Source: Sedimenticola sp. (GTDB taxonomy: Bacteria > Pseudomonadota > Gammaproteobacteria > Chromatiales > Chromatiaceae). Taken from it: 64,000 bases of DNA. Below the pieces are notes generated by a model. It was not told the DNA's origin, searched no databases, and saw nothing but the letters and a program-made list of their open reading frames with translations. Location: positions 1 to 64,000 of the forward strand of contig JALWMK010000031.1 in the NCBI GenBank assembly GCA_027083925.1, given 5' to 3'. The position numbers were made by a program, and so were the translations under genes. Positions 1 through 10,794 of the stretch are shown piece after piece. Numbering within the stretch: the stretch's first letter is position 1; each line of letters starts with the position of its first letter.

Positions 1-888
1 AGGATTCTCCTGCAGATGACGGCGTACCGCGCCAGTGGAGGCCATACGCAGATCGGTGTCGATATTGACCTTGCGCACGCCGTTCTTGATGCCTTCGACG
101 ATTTCTTCCACGGGCACGCCATAGGTCTCGCCCATGTCGCCGCCGAATTCATTGATGATCTTCAGCCATTCCTGGGGCACGGAAGAAGAGCCGTGCATGA
201 CCAGATGGGTGTTGGGCAGGCGCTCGTGAATTTCACGGATACGGTCGATGCGCAGCACTTCACCAGTGGGGGGCTTGGTGAACTTGTAGGCACCGTGGGA
301 GGTGCCAATGGCGATGGCCAGGGCGTCCACGCCGGTCTTCTTGACGAAATCGGCGGCTTCATTTGGATCGGTGAGCAGCTGATCCACGTCCAGCTTGTCA
401 TCAGAACCATGGCCGTCTTCCTCGCCCATCATGCCGGTTTCCAGGGAACCCAGGCAGCCCAGCTCCCCTTCCACGGACACGCCACCGGCGTGCGCCATGT
501 CCACCACGGTTTTGGTGGTGTTAACGTTGTATTCGAAACTGGAAGGGGTTTTCATGTCCGCCATCAGGGAGCCGTCCATCATTACCGAGCTGAAACCAGA
601 CTGGATGGAGCGCAGGCATACCGCAGGTTCGGAACCGTGATCCTGATGCATGACGATGGGAATGTGCGGGTACATTTCGATCGCCGCCGTAATCAGGTGG
701 CGCAGGAAAGGTTCACCCGCATAGGAACGGGCGCCGGCGCTGCCCTGCATGATAACGGGGCTGTCCAGCTCATCGGCAGCCTGCATGATGGCATGCACCT
801 GCTCCATGTTGTTGACGTTGAATGCGGGCATGCCGAAGTCATTTTCAGCAGCATAGTCCAGTAGTTGACGCATGGAAATAAGAGCCAT
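1..888 (-). CDS. fba: Class II fructose-bisphosphate aldolase, C-terminus beyond the window
   Basis: Cleaves fructose-1,6-bisphosphate to dihydroxyacetone phosphate and glyceraldehyde-3-phosphate, or runs in reverse, in glycolysis, gluconeogenesis and the Calvin cycle; class II enzymes are metal dependent. The frame is open from the ATG at 888 to the window edge, 296 codons, so the C-terminal part is missing. The metal-site motif HQDHG is at residues 81-85 and the phosphate-binding stretch GTSHGAYKF follows later. The start is fixed by AAGGAGAG six bases upstream. It is the last gene of a leftward run tkt-gap-pgk-pyk-fba and begins 36 bp after pyk, so cotranscription is likely. Family assignment is secure; a Calvin-cycle role is inferred from context. 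Confidence 0.95.
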   Translation of the reverse strand, partial: MALISMRQLLDYAAENDFGMPAFNVNNMEQVHAIMQAADELDSPVIMQGSAGARSYAGEPFLRHLITAAIEMYPHIPIVMHQDHGSEPAVCLRSIQSGFSSVMMDGSLMADMKTPSSFEYNVNTTKTVVDMAHAGGVSVEGELGCLGSLETGMMGEEDGHGSDDKLDVDQLLTDPNEAADFVKKTGVDALAIAIGTSHGAYKFTKPPTGEVLRIDRIREIHERLPNTHLVMHGSSSVPQEWLKIINEFGGDMGETYGVPVEEIVEGIKNGVRKVNIDTDLRMASTGAVRRHLQENP

Positions 889-924
889 GATTCTCTCCTT
901 TTCGGGTTATTTTAAACTTAGGAT

Positions 925-2373
925 TCAGTCGCTTTCGGGAATATACAGATCCCCGACGCGCACAATTTTCATTACATTGGTGCCGCCTTCCTTACCGGAA
1001 AGATCGCCTTTGGTGATGATCACCAAATCACCATCGCGCACCGCGCCACGGCGGCGCAATTCCTCGATCACTTCCACATTGGCCATTTGGGAATTGTAGC
1101 CGGTGACATCGAAGCTTACCGGATATACACCCCGATAAAGCGTCACTTTACGGCGCGTGGCCACATGGGGGGTCAAGGCGTAGATGGGAATGCCGGAAGA
1201 AATCCGCGACATCCATTTCGCCGTGGAACCGGATTCCGTAAGGGAGGCAATCGCCTTCACCCCCAGGTGGTTGGCTGTGTACATGGATGCCATGGCAATG
1301 GATTCATCGATACGCCCGAACACACTATGCAAACGGTGATCGGACATGCGGGTGGCCGCCTGTTTTTCGGCCTCGGCACACACCCGCACCATGGCTTCCA
1401 CCGCCTTTGAGGGATACTTGCCAGCTGCCGTCTCGGCAGACAGCATGACCGCATCAGTGCCATCGATAACCGCGTTGGCCACATCGAAAACCTCGGCCCG
1501 GGTGGGAATGGGGCTTTCGATCATGGACTGCATCATCTGCGTCGCAGTAATCACCACGCAGTTCAGGGAACGCGCCTTGCTAATGAGCATCTTCTGCACG
1601 GCGGGCAGTTCGGCATCACCGATTTCCACGCCCAAATCGCCCCGCGCCACCATGATTGAATCGGAAGCATCGATGATATCCTCGATGGCATCCAGGGCTT
1701 CCGCCCGCTCGATCTTGGAAATGATGCCACCCTTGCCGCCGGCTTCCGTCAGGAGCCTGCGCGCCACATGGACATCATCCGCCGTGCGCACGAAAGACAC
1801 GGCGATATAATCCGCCTCGATACTGGCGGCGAACTTGATGTCCTCCTTGTCTTTCTTGGTCAGCGCAGGTGCGGACAGGCCGCCCCCCTGCTTGTTGATG
1901 CCTTTCTTGTCGGAAAGCGGGCCACCCACGGTAACCTTGCAACGCACCTCGGTACCAATAACCTCATCCACCCAGAGCACGATCTGGCCATCGTCCAGCA
2001 ACAGGGTATCTCCCCGGGAAACCTCTTCCGGCAATGCCTTGTAGGTAACGCTGACCCGCTCCAGGCTACCGCTTTTCTTGCCCAGCGCCGTGTCCAGAAT
2101 AAAGCGCCCGCCCTCTTCAAGGCGTACCGGGCCGTCCTTGAAAGAACCGATACGAATCTTCGGTCCCTGCAAGTCCACCAGCACACCCACCTGCCTGCCA
2201 GAAGCCCGGCAACGGTTACGGATGCGTTCTGCTCTTTCCGCATGTTCCGCGTGGGTGCCATGCGACAGATTCAGACGCACCACGTCCACACCAGCGGCAA
2301 TTACCTCGTCCAGCATCTTGGGATCATCCGTAGCGGGTCCCAGCGTGGCTACAATTTTTGTACGTCTTGGCAT
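925..2373 (-). CDS. pyk: Pyruvate kinase
   Basis: Converts phosphoenolpyruvate and ADP to pyruvate and ATP. The 482-residue protein has the usual bacterial length. It opens with the barrel strand RRTKIVATLGPA, carries the magnesium/substrate motif MVARGDLGVEIG and the signature ITATQMMQSMI, and ends with the alpha/beta C-terminal domain. It lies 57 bp downstream of pgk and 36 bp upstream of fba, all leftward. A glycolytic kinase inside a carbon-fixation style cluster fits the tkt-gap-pgk-pyk-fba arrangement seen in autotrophic gammaproteobacteria. Which isozyme type it is (AMP- or sugar-phosphate-activated) cannot be told here. Confidence 0.95.
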   Translation of the reverse strand: MPRRTKIVATLGPATDDPKMLDEVIAAGVDVVRLNLSHGTHAEHAERAERIRNRCRASGRQVGVLVDLQGPKIRIGSFKDGPVRLEEGGRFILDTALGKKSGSLERVSVTYKALPEEVSRGDTLLLDDGQIVLWVDEVIGTEVRCKVTVGGPLSDKKGINKQGGGLSAPALTKKDKEDIKFAASIEADYIAVSFVRTADDVHVARRLLTEAGGKGGIISKIERAEALDAIEDIIDASDSIMVARGDLGVEIGDAELPAVQKMLISKARSLNCVVITATQMMQSMIESPIPTRAEVFDVANAVIDGTDAVMLSAETAAGKYPSKAVEAMVRVCAEAEKQAATRMSDHRLHSVFGRIDESIAMASMYTANHLGVKAIASLTESGSTAKWMSRISSGIPIYALTPHVATRRKVTLYRGVYPVSFDVTGYNSQMANVEVIEELRRRGAVRDGDLVIITKGDLSGKEGGTNVMKIVRVGDLYIPESD

Positions 2374-2430
2374 AAATACTCTCGGTCAATACAGCATCGG
2401 CCACAGCGCTGTGCAGCCAACAAGGATAAA

Positions 2431-3612
2431 TCAGGATTTGGCGCGCTCTTCCAGCATGGCAACCGCAGGCAGCTTCTTTCCTTCCAGAAACTCGAGAAAC
2501 GCACCACCACCTGTAGAGATATAGGATACACGATCTGCGATGCCATATTTATCTACCGCGGCCAGCGTGTCTCCACCACCGGCAATAGAAAATGCGCTGG
2601 ATTCGGCAATCGCCAAGCCCAGGGCTCTGGTTCCTTCACCGAACTGGTCAAATTCGAACACGCCAACCGGGCCATTCCAGACAATGGTGCCGGCAGTTTT
2701 CATTATTTCGCCGAACCTGGCGGCAGTTTCCGGGCCAATATCGAAAATCATGTCGTCATCTTCGACTTCATCCACTTTCTTCACTATCGCCTCCGCACCT
2801 TCAGAGAACTCCTTGCCGACCACCACATCTGTGGGAACAGGGATTTCGCCACCCTTTGCTCTGGCAGCCTCCATCAAGCGTTTCGCTTCTTCGACCAGGT
2901 CAGCTTCATACAATGATTTTCCTACGTTGTAGCCAGCTGCTGCAATAAAGGTGTTGGCAATGCCGCCACCGGGAATCAGCTGATCCACCACCTTGGAGAG
3001 ACTTTCCAGCACGGTAAGCTTGGTGGATACCTTGGAGCCGCCAACGATGGCCGCCATGGGACGCCTGGGGTTGTCCAGCGCTTTGCCCAGTGCTTCCAGC
3101 TCTCCCGCCAGCAATGGCCCGGCACAAGCCACCGGCGCATAGACACCGACACCATGGGTGGAGGCCTGAGCGCGGTGAGCAGTGCCAAAGGCATCCATCA
3201 CATACACATCGCACAAGGACGCATATTTTTTTGCCAGCGCTTCATCATTGGCTTTTTCGCCGTTGTTAAAACGCACGTTCTCCAGCAAGACTACCTGGCT
3301 GTTGTCCAGCAGCGGCGCATGTTCCAGATAATCCATTACCAGTCGCACTTCCTGCCCCAGGGCGTCACCCAGGTAGTCCGCCACCGGCTTGAGGGAAAAC
3401 TCCGCCTCAGGCTTGCCTTCGGTGGGGCGGCCAAGATGGGACATGAGCATGACTTTTGCACCCTGCTCGATACAGCGCTGGATGGTGGGAATGGAGGCAC
3501 GGATACGCTTGTCGGAAGCGACCTTGCCGTCTTTAATCGGGACATTGAGATCCTGACGAATAAGCACACGCTTACCGGCCAGATCGAGATCGGTCATCTT
3601 GATCACAGACAT
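2431..3612 (-). CDS. pgk: Phosphoglycerate kinase
   Basis: Transfers phosphate between 1,3-bisphosphoglycerate and ADP; in the Calvin cycle it runs toward bisphosphoglycerate. I chose the start [10 protein letters not shown] at 3612 (393 residues) because AGGAGA stands a suitable distance upstream; the open frame continues about 50 codons further but without family similarity. Visible motifs are DLNVPIKDG near the N-terminus, SHLGRPTEG, and the nucleotide-binding [13 protein letters not shown] near the C-terminus. A terminator-like hairpin and a long palindrome lie between gap and this gene, so pgk may have its own promoter or receive only part of the gap transcripts. Confidence 0.95.
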   Translation of the reverse strand: MSVIKMTDLDLAGKRVLIRQDLNVPIKDGKVASDKRIRASIPTIQRCIEQGAKVMLMSHLGRPTEGKPEAEFSLKPVADYLGDALGQEVRLVMDYLEHAPLLDNSQVVLLENVRFNNGEKANDEALAKKYASLCDVYVMDAFGTAHRAQASTHGVGVYAPVACAGPLLAGELEALGKALDNPRRPMAAIVGGSKVSTKLTVLESLSKVVDQLIPGGGIANTFIAAAGYNVGKSLYEADLVEEAKRLMEAARAKGGEIPVPTDVVVGKEFSEGAEAIVKKVDEVEDDDMIFDIGPETAARFGEIMKTAGTIVWNGPVGVFEFDQFGEGTRALGLAIAESSAFSIAGGGDTLAAVDKYGIADRVSYISTGGGAFLEFLEGKKLPAVAMLEERAKS

Positions 3613-3650
3613 GCTGACATCTCCTGCTGGAATGTTGAATTTCAGAATAT

Positions 3651-3676
3651 TTTGCAAAACCCCGGGGTTTTGCAAA
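3651..3676. promoter_or_regulatory. 26-bp perfect palindrome upstream of pgk
   Basis: The half-site TTTGCAAAACCCC is followed immediately by its exact reverse complement with no spacer. It sits 39 bp upstream of the pgk start and downstream of the gap terminator. A loopless palindrome of this length could be a regulator operator or a hairpin in the RNA; no poly-T follows it on either strand, so a terminator is less likely. Function is inferred only from symmetry and position. Confidence 0.4.
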
Positions 3677-3741
3677 GCAGACTGACATGCGCCGCCACAG
3701 CCATCCCCGGCCTCTCGCGGCATAACCCCATACATGGGCAT

Positions 3742-3772
3742 AAAAACACAGGGTGGAAGCCATTCCACCCTG
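3742..3772 (-). terminator. Rho-independent terminator after gap
   Basis: On the minus strand a 10-bp perfect stem (CAGGGTGGAA pairing with TTCCACCCTG, 3749-3758 with 3763-3772) with a four-base loop is followed by TGTTTTTA. It lies about 10 bp past the gap stop codon. It suggests that part of the tkt-gap transcription ends before pgk. Confidence 0.8.
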
Positions 3773-3782
3773 CGGATACTGC

Positions 3783-4787
<1,005 letters not shown>

Positions 4788-4850
4788 TTATCTCCAATTC
4801 TCCAGAAAAATACCAACGGGCGCCCTCCATCGAGGCAAGGCGCCGGAACA

Positions 4851-6836
4851 TTACATTACGCCTTTTACCGCGCTCACAACGTGATCAACGGTGAAGCCGA
4901 AGTGTGGGAACAGCTCATTTGCAGGTGCAGATTCACCGAAACGATCAATACCGATCACCCGGCCGGTGCCGACATACTTGTACCAGAAATCGGTAACGCC
5001 AGCCTCAACCGCTACCCGGGCGGTAACGCCGGAAGGCAGTACGGACTCTTTATATTCCTCATCCTGCTCGTCGAAAACCTCGGTGCAAGGCATGGAAACC
5101 ACGCGGATCTTCTTGTCGCTCAATACCTTGGCAGCACCCATGGCCAGCGCCACTTCAGAGCCGGTAGCGATAATGATGGCATCGGGCGTGCCATCACAGT
5201 CCTGCAGGATATAGCCGCCATGAGCAATCAGGGAAAGCTGATCATCGGAGCGCGCCTGATGAGGCAGACCCTGGCGAGAAAAGATCAGGCAGGAAGGACC
5301 GCTTTTCTTCTCGATTGCGCACTTCCAGGCCACTGCTGTCTCCACCGCATCACAAGGACGCCAGGTGCTCATGTTCGGAATCAGGCGCAGGGTGGAAATC
5401 TGCTCGATGGGCTGATGAGTCGGGCCGTCTTCCCCCAGGCCAATGGAATCATGGGTATAAACAAACAGGCTGCGGATACCCATCAATGCCGCCATGCGCA
5501 GGGCATTGCGTGCATATTCGGAAAACATCAGGAAGGTGCCACCGAAAGGAATGAAGCCGCCATGCAGGGTCACGCCGTTCATGATGGCGGACATGCCGAA
5601 TTCCCGTACGCCATAGGAAATATAGTTTCCGTCGGCCACGGTATCGGTAATGGTTTTTGCATCCGGCCAGGAGGTCAGATTGGACGGTGTCAGGTCGGCG
5701 GAACCACCGAGGAATTCGGGCAGGGCTGCTGCATAGGCGGTAATCGACTTCTGGGAAGCCTGGCGGGTAGCAGGGCTGGCGGCCGCCTCGTCCGTTGCCT
5801 TGATGTAGTCATCCGCCACCTGCTGCCAGTTATCCGGCAAGTCGCCATTCATGCGACGCTCGAACTCGGCAGCCAACTCGGGGTGGGCAGCCTTGTAGGC
5901 AGCAAATTTCTCGTTCCAGCTGTCTTCGGCAGCCTTACCCTTTTCTTTCGCATCCCAGCCGGCATAGATTTCATCGGGAACCTCAAATGGCGCATAGGGC
6001 CAGCCCAGGTTTTCGCGGGCTGCCTGGATCTCTTCGTCACCCAAGGGGGCGCCGTGGCAATCATGGGAGCCACAAAGGTTGGGAGAGCCATAACCGATGA
6101 CGGTCTTGCAGCAAATCAGGGTGGGCTTGTTGTTCACGGACTTGGCTTCATGAATGGCCTTGTCGATGGCTTCAGCATCATGGCCATCCACATCGCGGAT
6201 CACATGCCAGCCATAGGCCTCAAAGCGCTTGGGCGTATCATCACGGAACCAGCCTTCGGTATGGCCATCAATGGAAATGCCATTGTCATCCCAGAACGCG
6301 ATCAACTTGCCCAGACCCCAGACACCGGCCAGAGAGCAGCTTTCGTGGGAGATGCCTTCCATCATGCAGCCGTCACCAAGGAAGGTGTAGGTGTAATGGT
6401 CAACGATAGGGTGGCCTTCACGATTGAACTGGGCCGCCAGGGTGCGCTCGGCGAGCGCCATGCCGATGGCATTGGTAATGCCCTGCCCCAAGGGGCCGGT
6501 GGTGGTCTCCACCCCGGGGGTGTAGCCATACTCTGGATGACCGGGTGTTTTGGAATGCAGTTTGCGGAAGTCTTTCAGGTCATCGATGCTCAAATCATAA
6601 CCGGTCAGGTGCAACAGGGAATAGATCAACATGGAACCATGGCCATTGGACAGTACGAAACGATCACGATCCGCCCATGCGGGGTCGGAAGGGTTGTGTT
6701 TCATGTGGCCGTTCCACAATACTTCGGCGATATCCGCCATACCCATGGGTGCACCGGGGTGGCCGGAGTTTGCTTTTTGAACCGCATCCATACTCAGAGC
6801 ACGGATAGCATTGGCAAGATCTTTACGCGAGGACAT
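4851..6836 (-). CDS. tkt: Transketolase
   Basis: A thiamine-diphosphate enzyme moving two-carbon units between sugar phosphates in the pentose phosphate pathway and the Calvin regeneration phase. The start [12 protein letters not shown] at 6836 (661 residues) is preceded by GGGAGGGG; an open extension of 28 codons upstream is not family-like. His26 in NSGHPGAP and the cofactor motif GDGCMMEG are present, and the length matches bacterial transketolases. First gene of the leftward carbon cluster, with a plausible sigma-70 promoter about 180 bp upstream. Confidence 0.95.
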   Translation of the reverse strand: MSSRKDLANAIRALSMDAVQKANSGHPGAPMGMADIAEVLWNGHMKHNPSDPAWADRDRFVLSNGHGSMLIYSLLHLTGYDLSIDDLKDFRKLHSKTPGHPEYGYTPGVETTTGPLGQGITNAIGMALAERTLAAQFNREGHPIVDHYTYTFLGDGCMMEGISHESCSLAGVWGLGKLIAFWDDNGISIDGHTEGWFRDDTPKRFEAYGWHVIRDVDGHDAEAIDKAIHEAKSVNNKPTLICCKTVIGYGSPNLCGSHDCHGAPLGDEEIQAARENLGWPYAPFEVPDEIYAGWDAKEKGKAAEDSWNEKFAAYKAAHPELAAEFERRMNGDLPDNWQQVADDYIKATDEAAASPATRQASQKSITAYAAALPEFLGGSADLTPSNLTSWPDAKTITDTVADGNYISYGVREFGMSAIMNGVTLHGGFIPFGGTFLMFSEYARNALRMAALMGIRSLFVYTHDSIGLGEDGPTHQPIEQISTLRLIPNMSTWRPCDAVETAVAWKCAIEKKSGPSCLIFSRQGLPHQARSDDQLSLIAHGGYILQDCDGTPDAIIIATGSEVALAMGAAKVLSDKKIRVVSMPCTEVFDEQDEEYKESVLPSGVTARVAVEAGVTDFWYKYVGTGRVIGIDRFGESAPANELFPHFGFTVDHVVSAVKGVM

Positions 6837-7017
6837 AAGCCCCTCCCTAAATGATTTCAAACTGATAGAAAACCCTTCCCCTCCAAACCACAAAGCTGGA
6901 AGGATGGATTCAGGACACACGGGGACTTGCCTAGCCGCCCCCTAATAGTAAAACAAATACCGGATACCCAGAAAAAACGCCGTGCCCGCCACTGGCCGGT
7001 GGGCGATGGCGCTTCTA

Positions 7018-7046
7018 AATATACCCATAATCCATAATTTGACCAA
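7018..7046 (-). promoter_or_regulatory. Candidate sigma-70 promoter for tkt
   Basis: On the minus strand TTGGTC (7046-7041) is separated by exactly 17 bases from TATATT (7023-7018). The spacing is ideal and the -10 matches five of six consensus bases. Transcription would start near 7010 and leave a leader of about 175 bases before tkt. The rest of the 6837-7162 gap shows no gene that I can support. Confidence 0.45.
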
Positions 7047-7162
7047 TAACGTCCCTGACCACGAGGCCAAAAATAGCATAATTCAGAATGCCAGGAGGCA
7101 TTCTTCAGTGACCGGAGCAAGCAAACTCCATGGCGCACAAAAAAGACTGTAATCGCAGACAG

Positions 7163-7720
7163 TTATTCATCAATCCATTTTATGGAACAACCCATACCGG
7201 GAATCTGGTCTTCCGGCCCTTTTCCGGTCTCGGCCACCTGGCGCATGGCTTCAAACAAATCCCGGCGGGCATCCTCAGGCGCGGCTTCCTTGCGGCTGGC
7301 ATCCAGACGCCCGCGGTATTGCAGCTGAAGATTGGCGTTATAACCAAAGAAATCCGGTGTGCATACTGCACCATAAGCTTTCGCCACCTGCTGGCTCTCA
7401 TCCAGCAAATAGGGAAAAGGGAAGTCGTACTCCCGGGCTATTTTCTGCATGTTCTCGAAGGAATCCTCTTCGTACTGGTGAGGGTCGTTGGACATGATGG
7501 CGACTGCATTCACACCCAGTGCCCGCAACTCCCGGCTATCCCGCACCAGGCGCTGCAAAATCGCCTTCACATAAGGGCAGTGATTGCAAATGAACATCAC
7601 CAGCAGACCCCTTTCCCCCTTGCAATCTTCCAGGATCCAGACTTTACCATCAACGCCAGGGAGGGCAAAATCAATCGCGGCGCGTCCAAATTCACATACT
7701 GGTGTTTGCAGAGAAACCAT
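7163..7720 (-). CDS. Thioredoxin-fold peroxiredoxin-like protein with CNHC motif
   Basis: 185 residues of the AhpC/TSA-redoxin type. The likely redox centre is CNHC at residues 45-48, in FICNHCPYVKAI. Further family features are an Asn-Asp-Pro after the next strand (AIMSNDPHQ) and a cis-proline-like stretch (VCTPDFFGYN). No signal peptide is visible, so it is probably cytoplasmic. Proteins of this group are widespread and their substrate is not established; thiol-disulfide exchange or peroxide reduction is the family expectation. It stands alone, leftward, between the carbon cluster and metK. Confidence 0.8.
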   Translation of the reverse strand: MVSLQTPVCEFGRAAIDFALPGVDGKVWILEDCKGERGLLVMFICNHCPYVKAILQRLVRDSRELRALGVNAVAIMSNDPHQYEEDSFENMQKIAREYDFPFPYLLDESQQVAKAYGAVCTPDFFGYNANLQLQYRGRLDASRKEAAPEDARRDLFEAMRQVAETGKGPEDQIPGMGCSIKWIDE

Positions 7721-7791
7721 AGCTGATCCTGATACTCCGGTTGATCGTGTTGTAGCCGGTTAGTTTACCAACAGCGCGACAAAATAAAAAG

Positions 7792-7819
7792 TTGACAATT
7801 CAGCACAGATAACGATAAT
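7792..7819 (+). promoter_or_regulatory. Sigma-70 promoter for the metK leader
   Basis: A perfect -35 TTGACA (7792-7797), a 16-base spacer and a -10 GATAAT (7814-7819), with an A-rich stretch just upstream. Transcription would start near 7826, about 230 bases ahead of metK, and run through a structured leader and a terminator. Confidence 0.75.
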
Positions 7820-7825
7820 CAAGAG

Positions 7826-7900
7826 CCTTGCGCCAATTTGAACTCAGATTGCGGGCGCACTATAAATGCAGCTAAAGCGAGCTTCCGGCAAAAATGCCGA
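7826..7900 (+). promoter_or_regulatory. Structured metK leader RNA, candidate cis-regulator
   Basis: Between promoter and terminator the transcript can form TGCGCC/GGCGCA (7829-7834 with 7854-7859), an AGCT/AGCT hairpin around GCTAAAGC, and CGGCA-AAAA-TGCCG (7886-7899), directly followed by a terminator. This layout is typical of attenuators or riboswitches, and metK makes S-adenosylmethionine, a common riboswitch ligand. I do not recognise it as one of the SAM riboswitch classes I know. It could instead be a small separate RNA ending at the terminator. Confidence 0.5.
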
Positions 7901-7902
7901 GA

Positions 7903-7936
7903 AACCCGTCTTTGCTGCGCAGGACGGGTTTTTTTA
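7903..7936 (+). terminator. Rho-independent terminator in the metK leader
   Basis: AACCCGTC (7903-7910) pairs with GACGGGTT (7923-7930) across a 12-base loop, followed by a run of T. It lies about 120 bp upstream of metK, so readthrough must be allowed for metK to be expressed from the promoter at 7792, or another promoter must exist downstream. Confidence 0.85.
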
Positions 7937-8056
7937 TGTACTAGTGATGTACGGTATGGCGCGAGTGCAGGGCACTGGAATGGTTCCAGACAGTTCCAGT
8001 ATTTCCTCCATCCATGGATGGTCAAGCGCAGAACCGGCACACAGGAGCAATGTTAA

Positions 8057-9235
8057 ATGAGCAACTTTACCTTTACTTCCGAATCTGTATCCGAGGGCCA
8101 CCCCGACAAGGTGGCCGACCAAATCTCCGATGCCGTTCTCGACGCCATCCTCGAACAGGATGACAACCCGCAGCATGCCCGTGTGGCCTGTGAGACCATG
8201 GTCAAGACCGGCGCGGTCATCGTCGCCGGAGAAATCACCACAGACGCCTGGGTGGATCTGGATGAGCTGGTACGCAAGGTCATCTGCGAAATCGGCTACA
8301 CCAGCTCGGATGTGGGCTTCGACGGCAGCACCTGCGCGGTAATGTCCCTCATTGGCAAGCAATCGAGCAACATCGCCCAGGGCGTGGACAGGGAGAAACC
8401 GGAAGACCAGGGTGCGGGCGACCAGGGCATGATGTTCGGCTACGCCACCAACGAAACCGATGTCTTGATGCCCGCGCCCCTCACCTATGCCCACCGCCTG
8501 GTGCAGCGCCAGGCCGAAATGCGCAAGAGCAAGGTGCTGCCCTGGCTGCGTCCCGACGCCAAGAGCCAGGTGAGCATGCATTACCAGGACGGCAAAATCG
8601 TTGGCGTGGATGCCGTTGTGCTCTCCACCCAGCATGACCCTGAAATCGAACTGCATGACCTTCAGGAAGCGGTAATGGAAAACATCATCAAGCCCGTATT
8701 GCCGGAAGAATGGATCACCGAAAACACCCGCATTCACATCAACCCCACCGGCACATTCGTCATCGGCGGCCCGGTGGGAGACTGCGGACTCACCGGCAGA
8801 AAGATCATCGTGGACACCTATGGCGGCGCGGCCCGCCATGGTGGAGGCGCATTTTCCGGCAAAGACCCCTCCAAGGTGGATCGCTCCGCAGCCTACGCCG
8901 GGCGTTATGTGGCCAAGAATATCGTCGCCGCAGGCCTGGCGGACCGCTGTGAAATTCAGGTATCCTATGCTATCGGCGTAGCCAAGCCCACATCGGTTTC
9001 CATCAACACCTTCGGCACCGCCAAGGTAGCGGACAAACTGATCGAGGAGCTGATAAACAAGCATTTCGATCTGACGCCCTGGGGCATCAGCCAGATGCTG
9101 GATCTGGTTCGCCCCATCTACCGCCAGACGGCAGCCTACGGGCATTTTGGCCGGGACTACGATGAAGCAACCGGCGCTTTCAGCTGGGAACGCACCGACA
9201 AGGCGGCCGCGTTGAAGGCAGACGCCGGAATTTAA
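8057..9235 (+). CDS. metK: S-adenosylmethionine synthetase
   Basis: Makes S-adenosylmethionine from methionine and ATP. The 392-residue protein contains [11 protein letters not shown] (catalytic His15), [10 protein letters not shown] (ATP site) and [15 protein letters not shown], all diagnostic. An AGGAG lies about 11 bases before the ATG. It is the first gene of a methyl-cycle run metK-ahcY-metF: the synthetase makes the methyl donor, AhcY removes the product SAH, and MetF supplies methyl groups. Expression is probably controlled in the leader upstream (attenuator-like terminator at 7903). Between metK and ahcY lies a separate riboswitch, so the two genes can be tuned by different metabolites. 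Confidence 0.97.
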   Translation: MSNFTFTSESVSEGHPDKVADQISDAVLDAILEQDDNPQHARVACETMVKTGAVIVAGEITTDAWVDLDELVRKVICEIGYTSSDVGFDGSTCAVMSLIGKQSSNIAQGVDREKPEDQGAGDQGMMFGYATNETDVLMPAPLTYAHRLVQRQAEMRKSKVLPWLRPDAKSQVSMHYQDGKIVGVDAVVLSTQHDPEIELHDLQEAVMENIIKPVLPEEWITENTRIHINPTGTFVIGGPVGDCGLTGRKIIVDTYGGAARHGGGAFSGKDPSKVDRSAAYAGRYVAKNIVAAGLADRCEIQVSYAIGVAKPTSVSINTFGTAKVADKLIEELINKHFDLTPWGISQMLDLVRPIYRQTAAYGHFGRDYDEATGAFSWERTDKAAALKADAGI

Positions 9236-9250
9236 ACGATACTCGCCCGT

Positions 9251-9318
9251 GCCGAGGAGCGCTGCGACAGGATCTCCTGCCAGGCTCGACACAGGTTTCA
9301 ACAGAACAAACGGCGCTC
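9251..9318 (+). promoter_or_regulatory. SAH riboswitch upstream of ahcY
   Basis: The sequence has the hallmark core of the S-adenosylhomocysteine riboswitch: CCGAGGAGCGCTGC (from 9252), then TGCCAGGCTCG, and finally AACGGCGCTC (9309-9318). CCGAG pairs with CTCG (9285-9288) as P1, and AGCGC pairs with GCGCT near the 3' end as the pseudoknot. The 3' part ends 28 bp before the ahcY start. This class normally turns genes on when SAH accumulates, which fits ahcY directly downstream. Recognised from memory of the consensus, not by a model search. Confidence 0.9.
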
Positions 9319-9346
9319 ATCATTTGACATAGAACGAGGTTGAATC

Positions 9347-10744
9347 ATGAGCAACGAAGACTATAAGGTAGCAGACATGTCCCTGGCGGGCTGGGGACGC
9401 AAGGAAATCGCTATCGCCGAAACCGAAATGCCCGGGCTGATGGCTCTGCGCGCCAAGCATGGAGGCAGCAAACCCCTGAGTGGCGCCCGCATCGCAGGCT
9501 CCCTCCACATGACCATTCAGACGGCGGTTCTCATCGAGACCCTGACCGCCCTGGGCGCCGAGGTACGCTGGGCATCCTGCAACATCTACTCGACCCAGGA
9601 TCATGCCGCCGCAGCCATTGCCGCAGAAGGCGTCCCCGTGTTTGCCTTCAAGGGTGAAACCCTGACTGAATACTGGGACTACACGCACCGCATCATGGAA
9701 TGGAGCGATGGCGGCACTCCCAACATGATTCTGGATGACGGCGGCGATGCCACCCTGCTCATCAATCTGGGCGCCAAGGCGGAAAAGGATCTTTCGGTGC
9801 TGGACAACCCCACCAGTGAGGAGGAAGAGGTGCTGTATGCGGCAATCAAGAAGCGCGTTGCAGAGCAGCCCGGCTGGTATTCCAATATTCTCAAGAACAT
9901 CAGGGGAGTGACCGAAGAAACCACTACCGGCGTACACCGCCTTTACCAGATGGCGGAAAACAACGACCTGCCCTTCCCGGCATTCAACGTCAACGATTCG
10001 GTCACCAAGTCCAAATTCGACAATCTCTACGGTTGCCGCGAATCCCTGGTGGATGGCATCAAGCGCGCTACCGACGTGATGATCGCCGGCAAGATTGCCG
10101 TGGTGCTTGGCTATGGTGACGTAGGCAAGGGCTGTGCCCAGTCTCTGCGCGGCCTCGGCGCTACCGTTTGGATCACGGAAATCGATCCCATATGCGCACT
10201 GCAGGCAGCGATGGAAGGGTATCGGGTAGTCACCCTGGACGATGCTGCTTCCCAGGGCGATATCTTCGTTACCGCCACCGGCAACTTCCACGTCATCGAC
10301 CATGACCACATGGCAGCCATGAAAGACCAGTCCATCGTCTGCAACATCGGGCATTTCGACAATGAAATCAATGTCGCCAGCCTGGAGCAGTACCAGTGGG
10401 AAGAAATCAAGCCCCAGGTGGATCACATCATCTTCCCCGACGGCAAGCGCATCATCCTCCTGGCCCAGGGGCGGCTGGTGAATCTGGGCTGCGCTACCGG
10501 CCACCCCAGCTTCGTCATGTCCAATTCCTTTACCAACCAGGTACTGGCGCAGATGGAACTGTTCAACCAGACGGGAGAGTACAAGAACGAAGTCTATATC
10601 CTGCCGAAAAAACTGGATGAAGAAGTCGCCCGCCTGCATATCGACAAGATTGGCGTCAATCTCACACAGCTTTCCAAGGTTCAGGCCGACTACATCGGCG
10701 TCCCCGTGGAAGGGCCATACAAACCCGATCATTACCGCTACTGA
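9347..10744 (+). CDS. ahcY: Adenosylhomocysteinase (SAH hydrolase)
   Basis: Hydrolyses S-adenosylhomocysteine to adenosine and homocysteine, relieving product inhibition of methyltransferases. The 465-residue protein carries the NAD-binding glycine motif [11 protein letters not shown] and the conserved C-terminal [10 protein letters not shown]; its length is that of the long proteobacterial form. The start has AACGAGGTTG upstream. It is controlled by the SAH riboswitch at 9251 and followed 50 bp later by metF, so homocysteine production and methyl supply appear linked. Confidence 0.97.
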   Translation: MSNEDYKVADMSLAGWGRKEIAIAETEMPGLMALRAKHGGSKPLSGARIAGSLHMTIQTAVLIETLTALGAEVRWASCNIYSTQDHAAAAIAAEGVPVFAFKGETLTEYWDYTHRIMEWSDGGTPNMILDDGGDATLLINLGAKAEKDLSVLDNPTSEEEEVLYAAIKKRVAEQPGWYSNILKNIRGVTEETTTGVHRLYQMAENNDLPFPAFNVNDSVTKSKFDNLYGCRESLVDGIKRATDVMIAGKIAVVLGYGDVGKGCAQSLRGLGATVWITEIDPICALQAAMEGYRVVTLDDAASQGDIFVTATGNFHVIDHDHMAAMKDQSIVCNIGHFDNEINVASLEQYQWEEIKPQVDHIIFPDGKRIILLAQGRLVNLGCATGHPSFVMSNSFTNQVLAQMELFNQTGEYKNEVYILPKKLDEEVARLHIDKIGVNLTQLSKVQADYIGVPVEGPYKPDHYRY

Positions 10745-10794
10745 GGGCAGGTCGCCGGAGTTCGCACTCATGAAATCCGGCGGCTGTTTCAACC

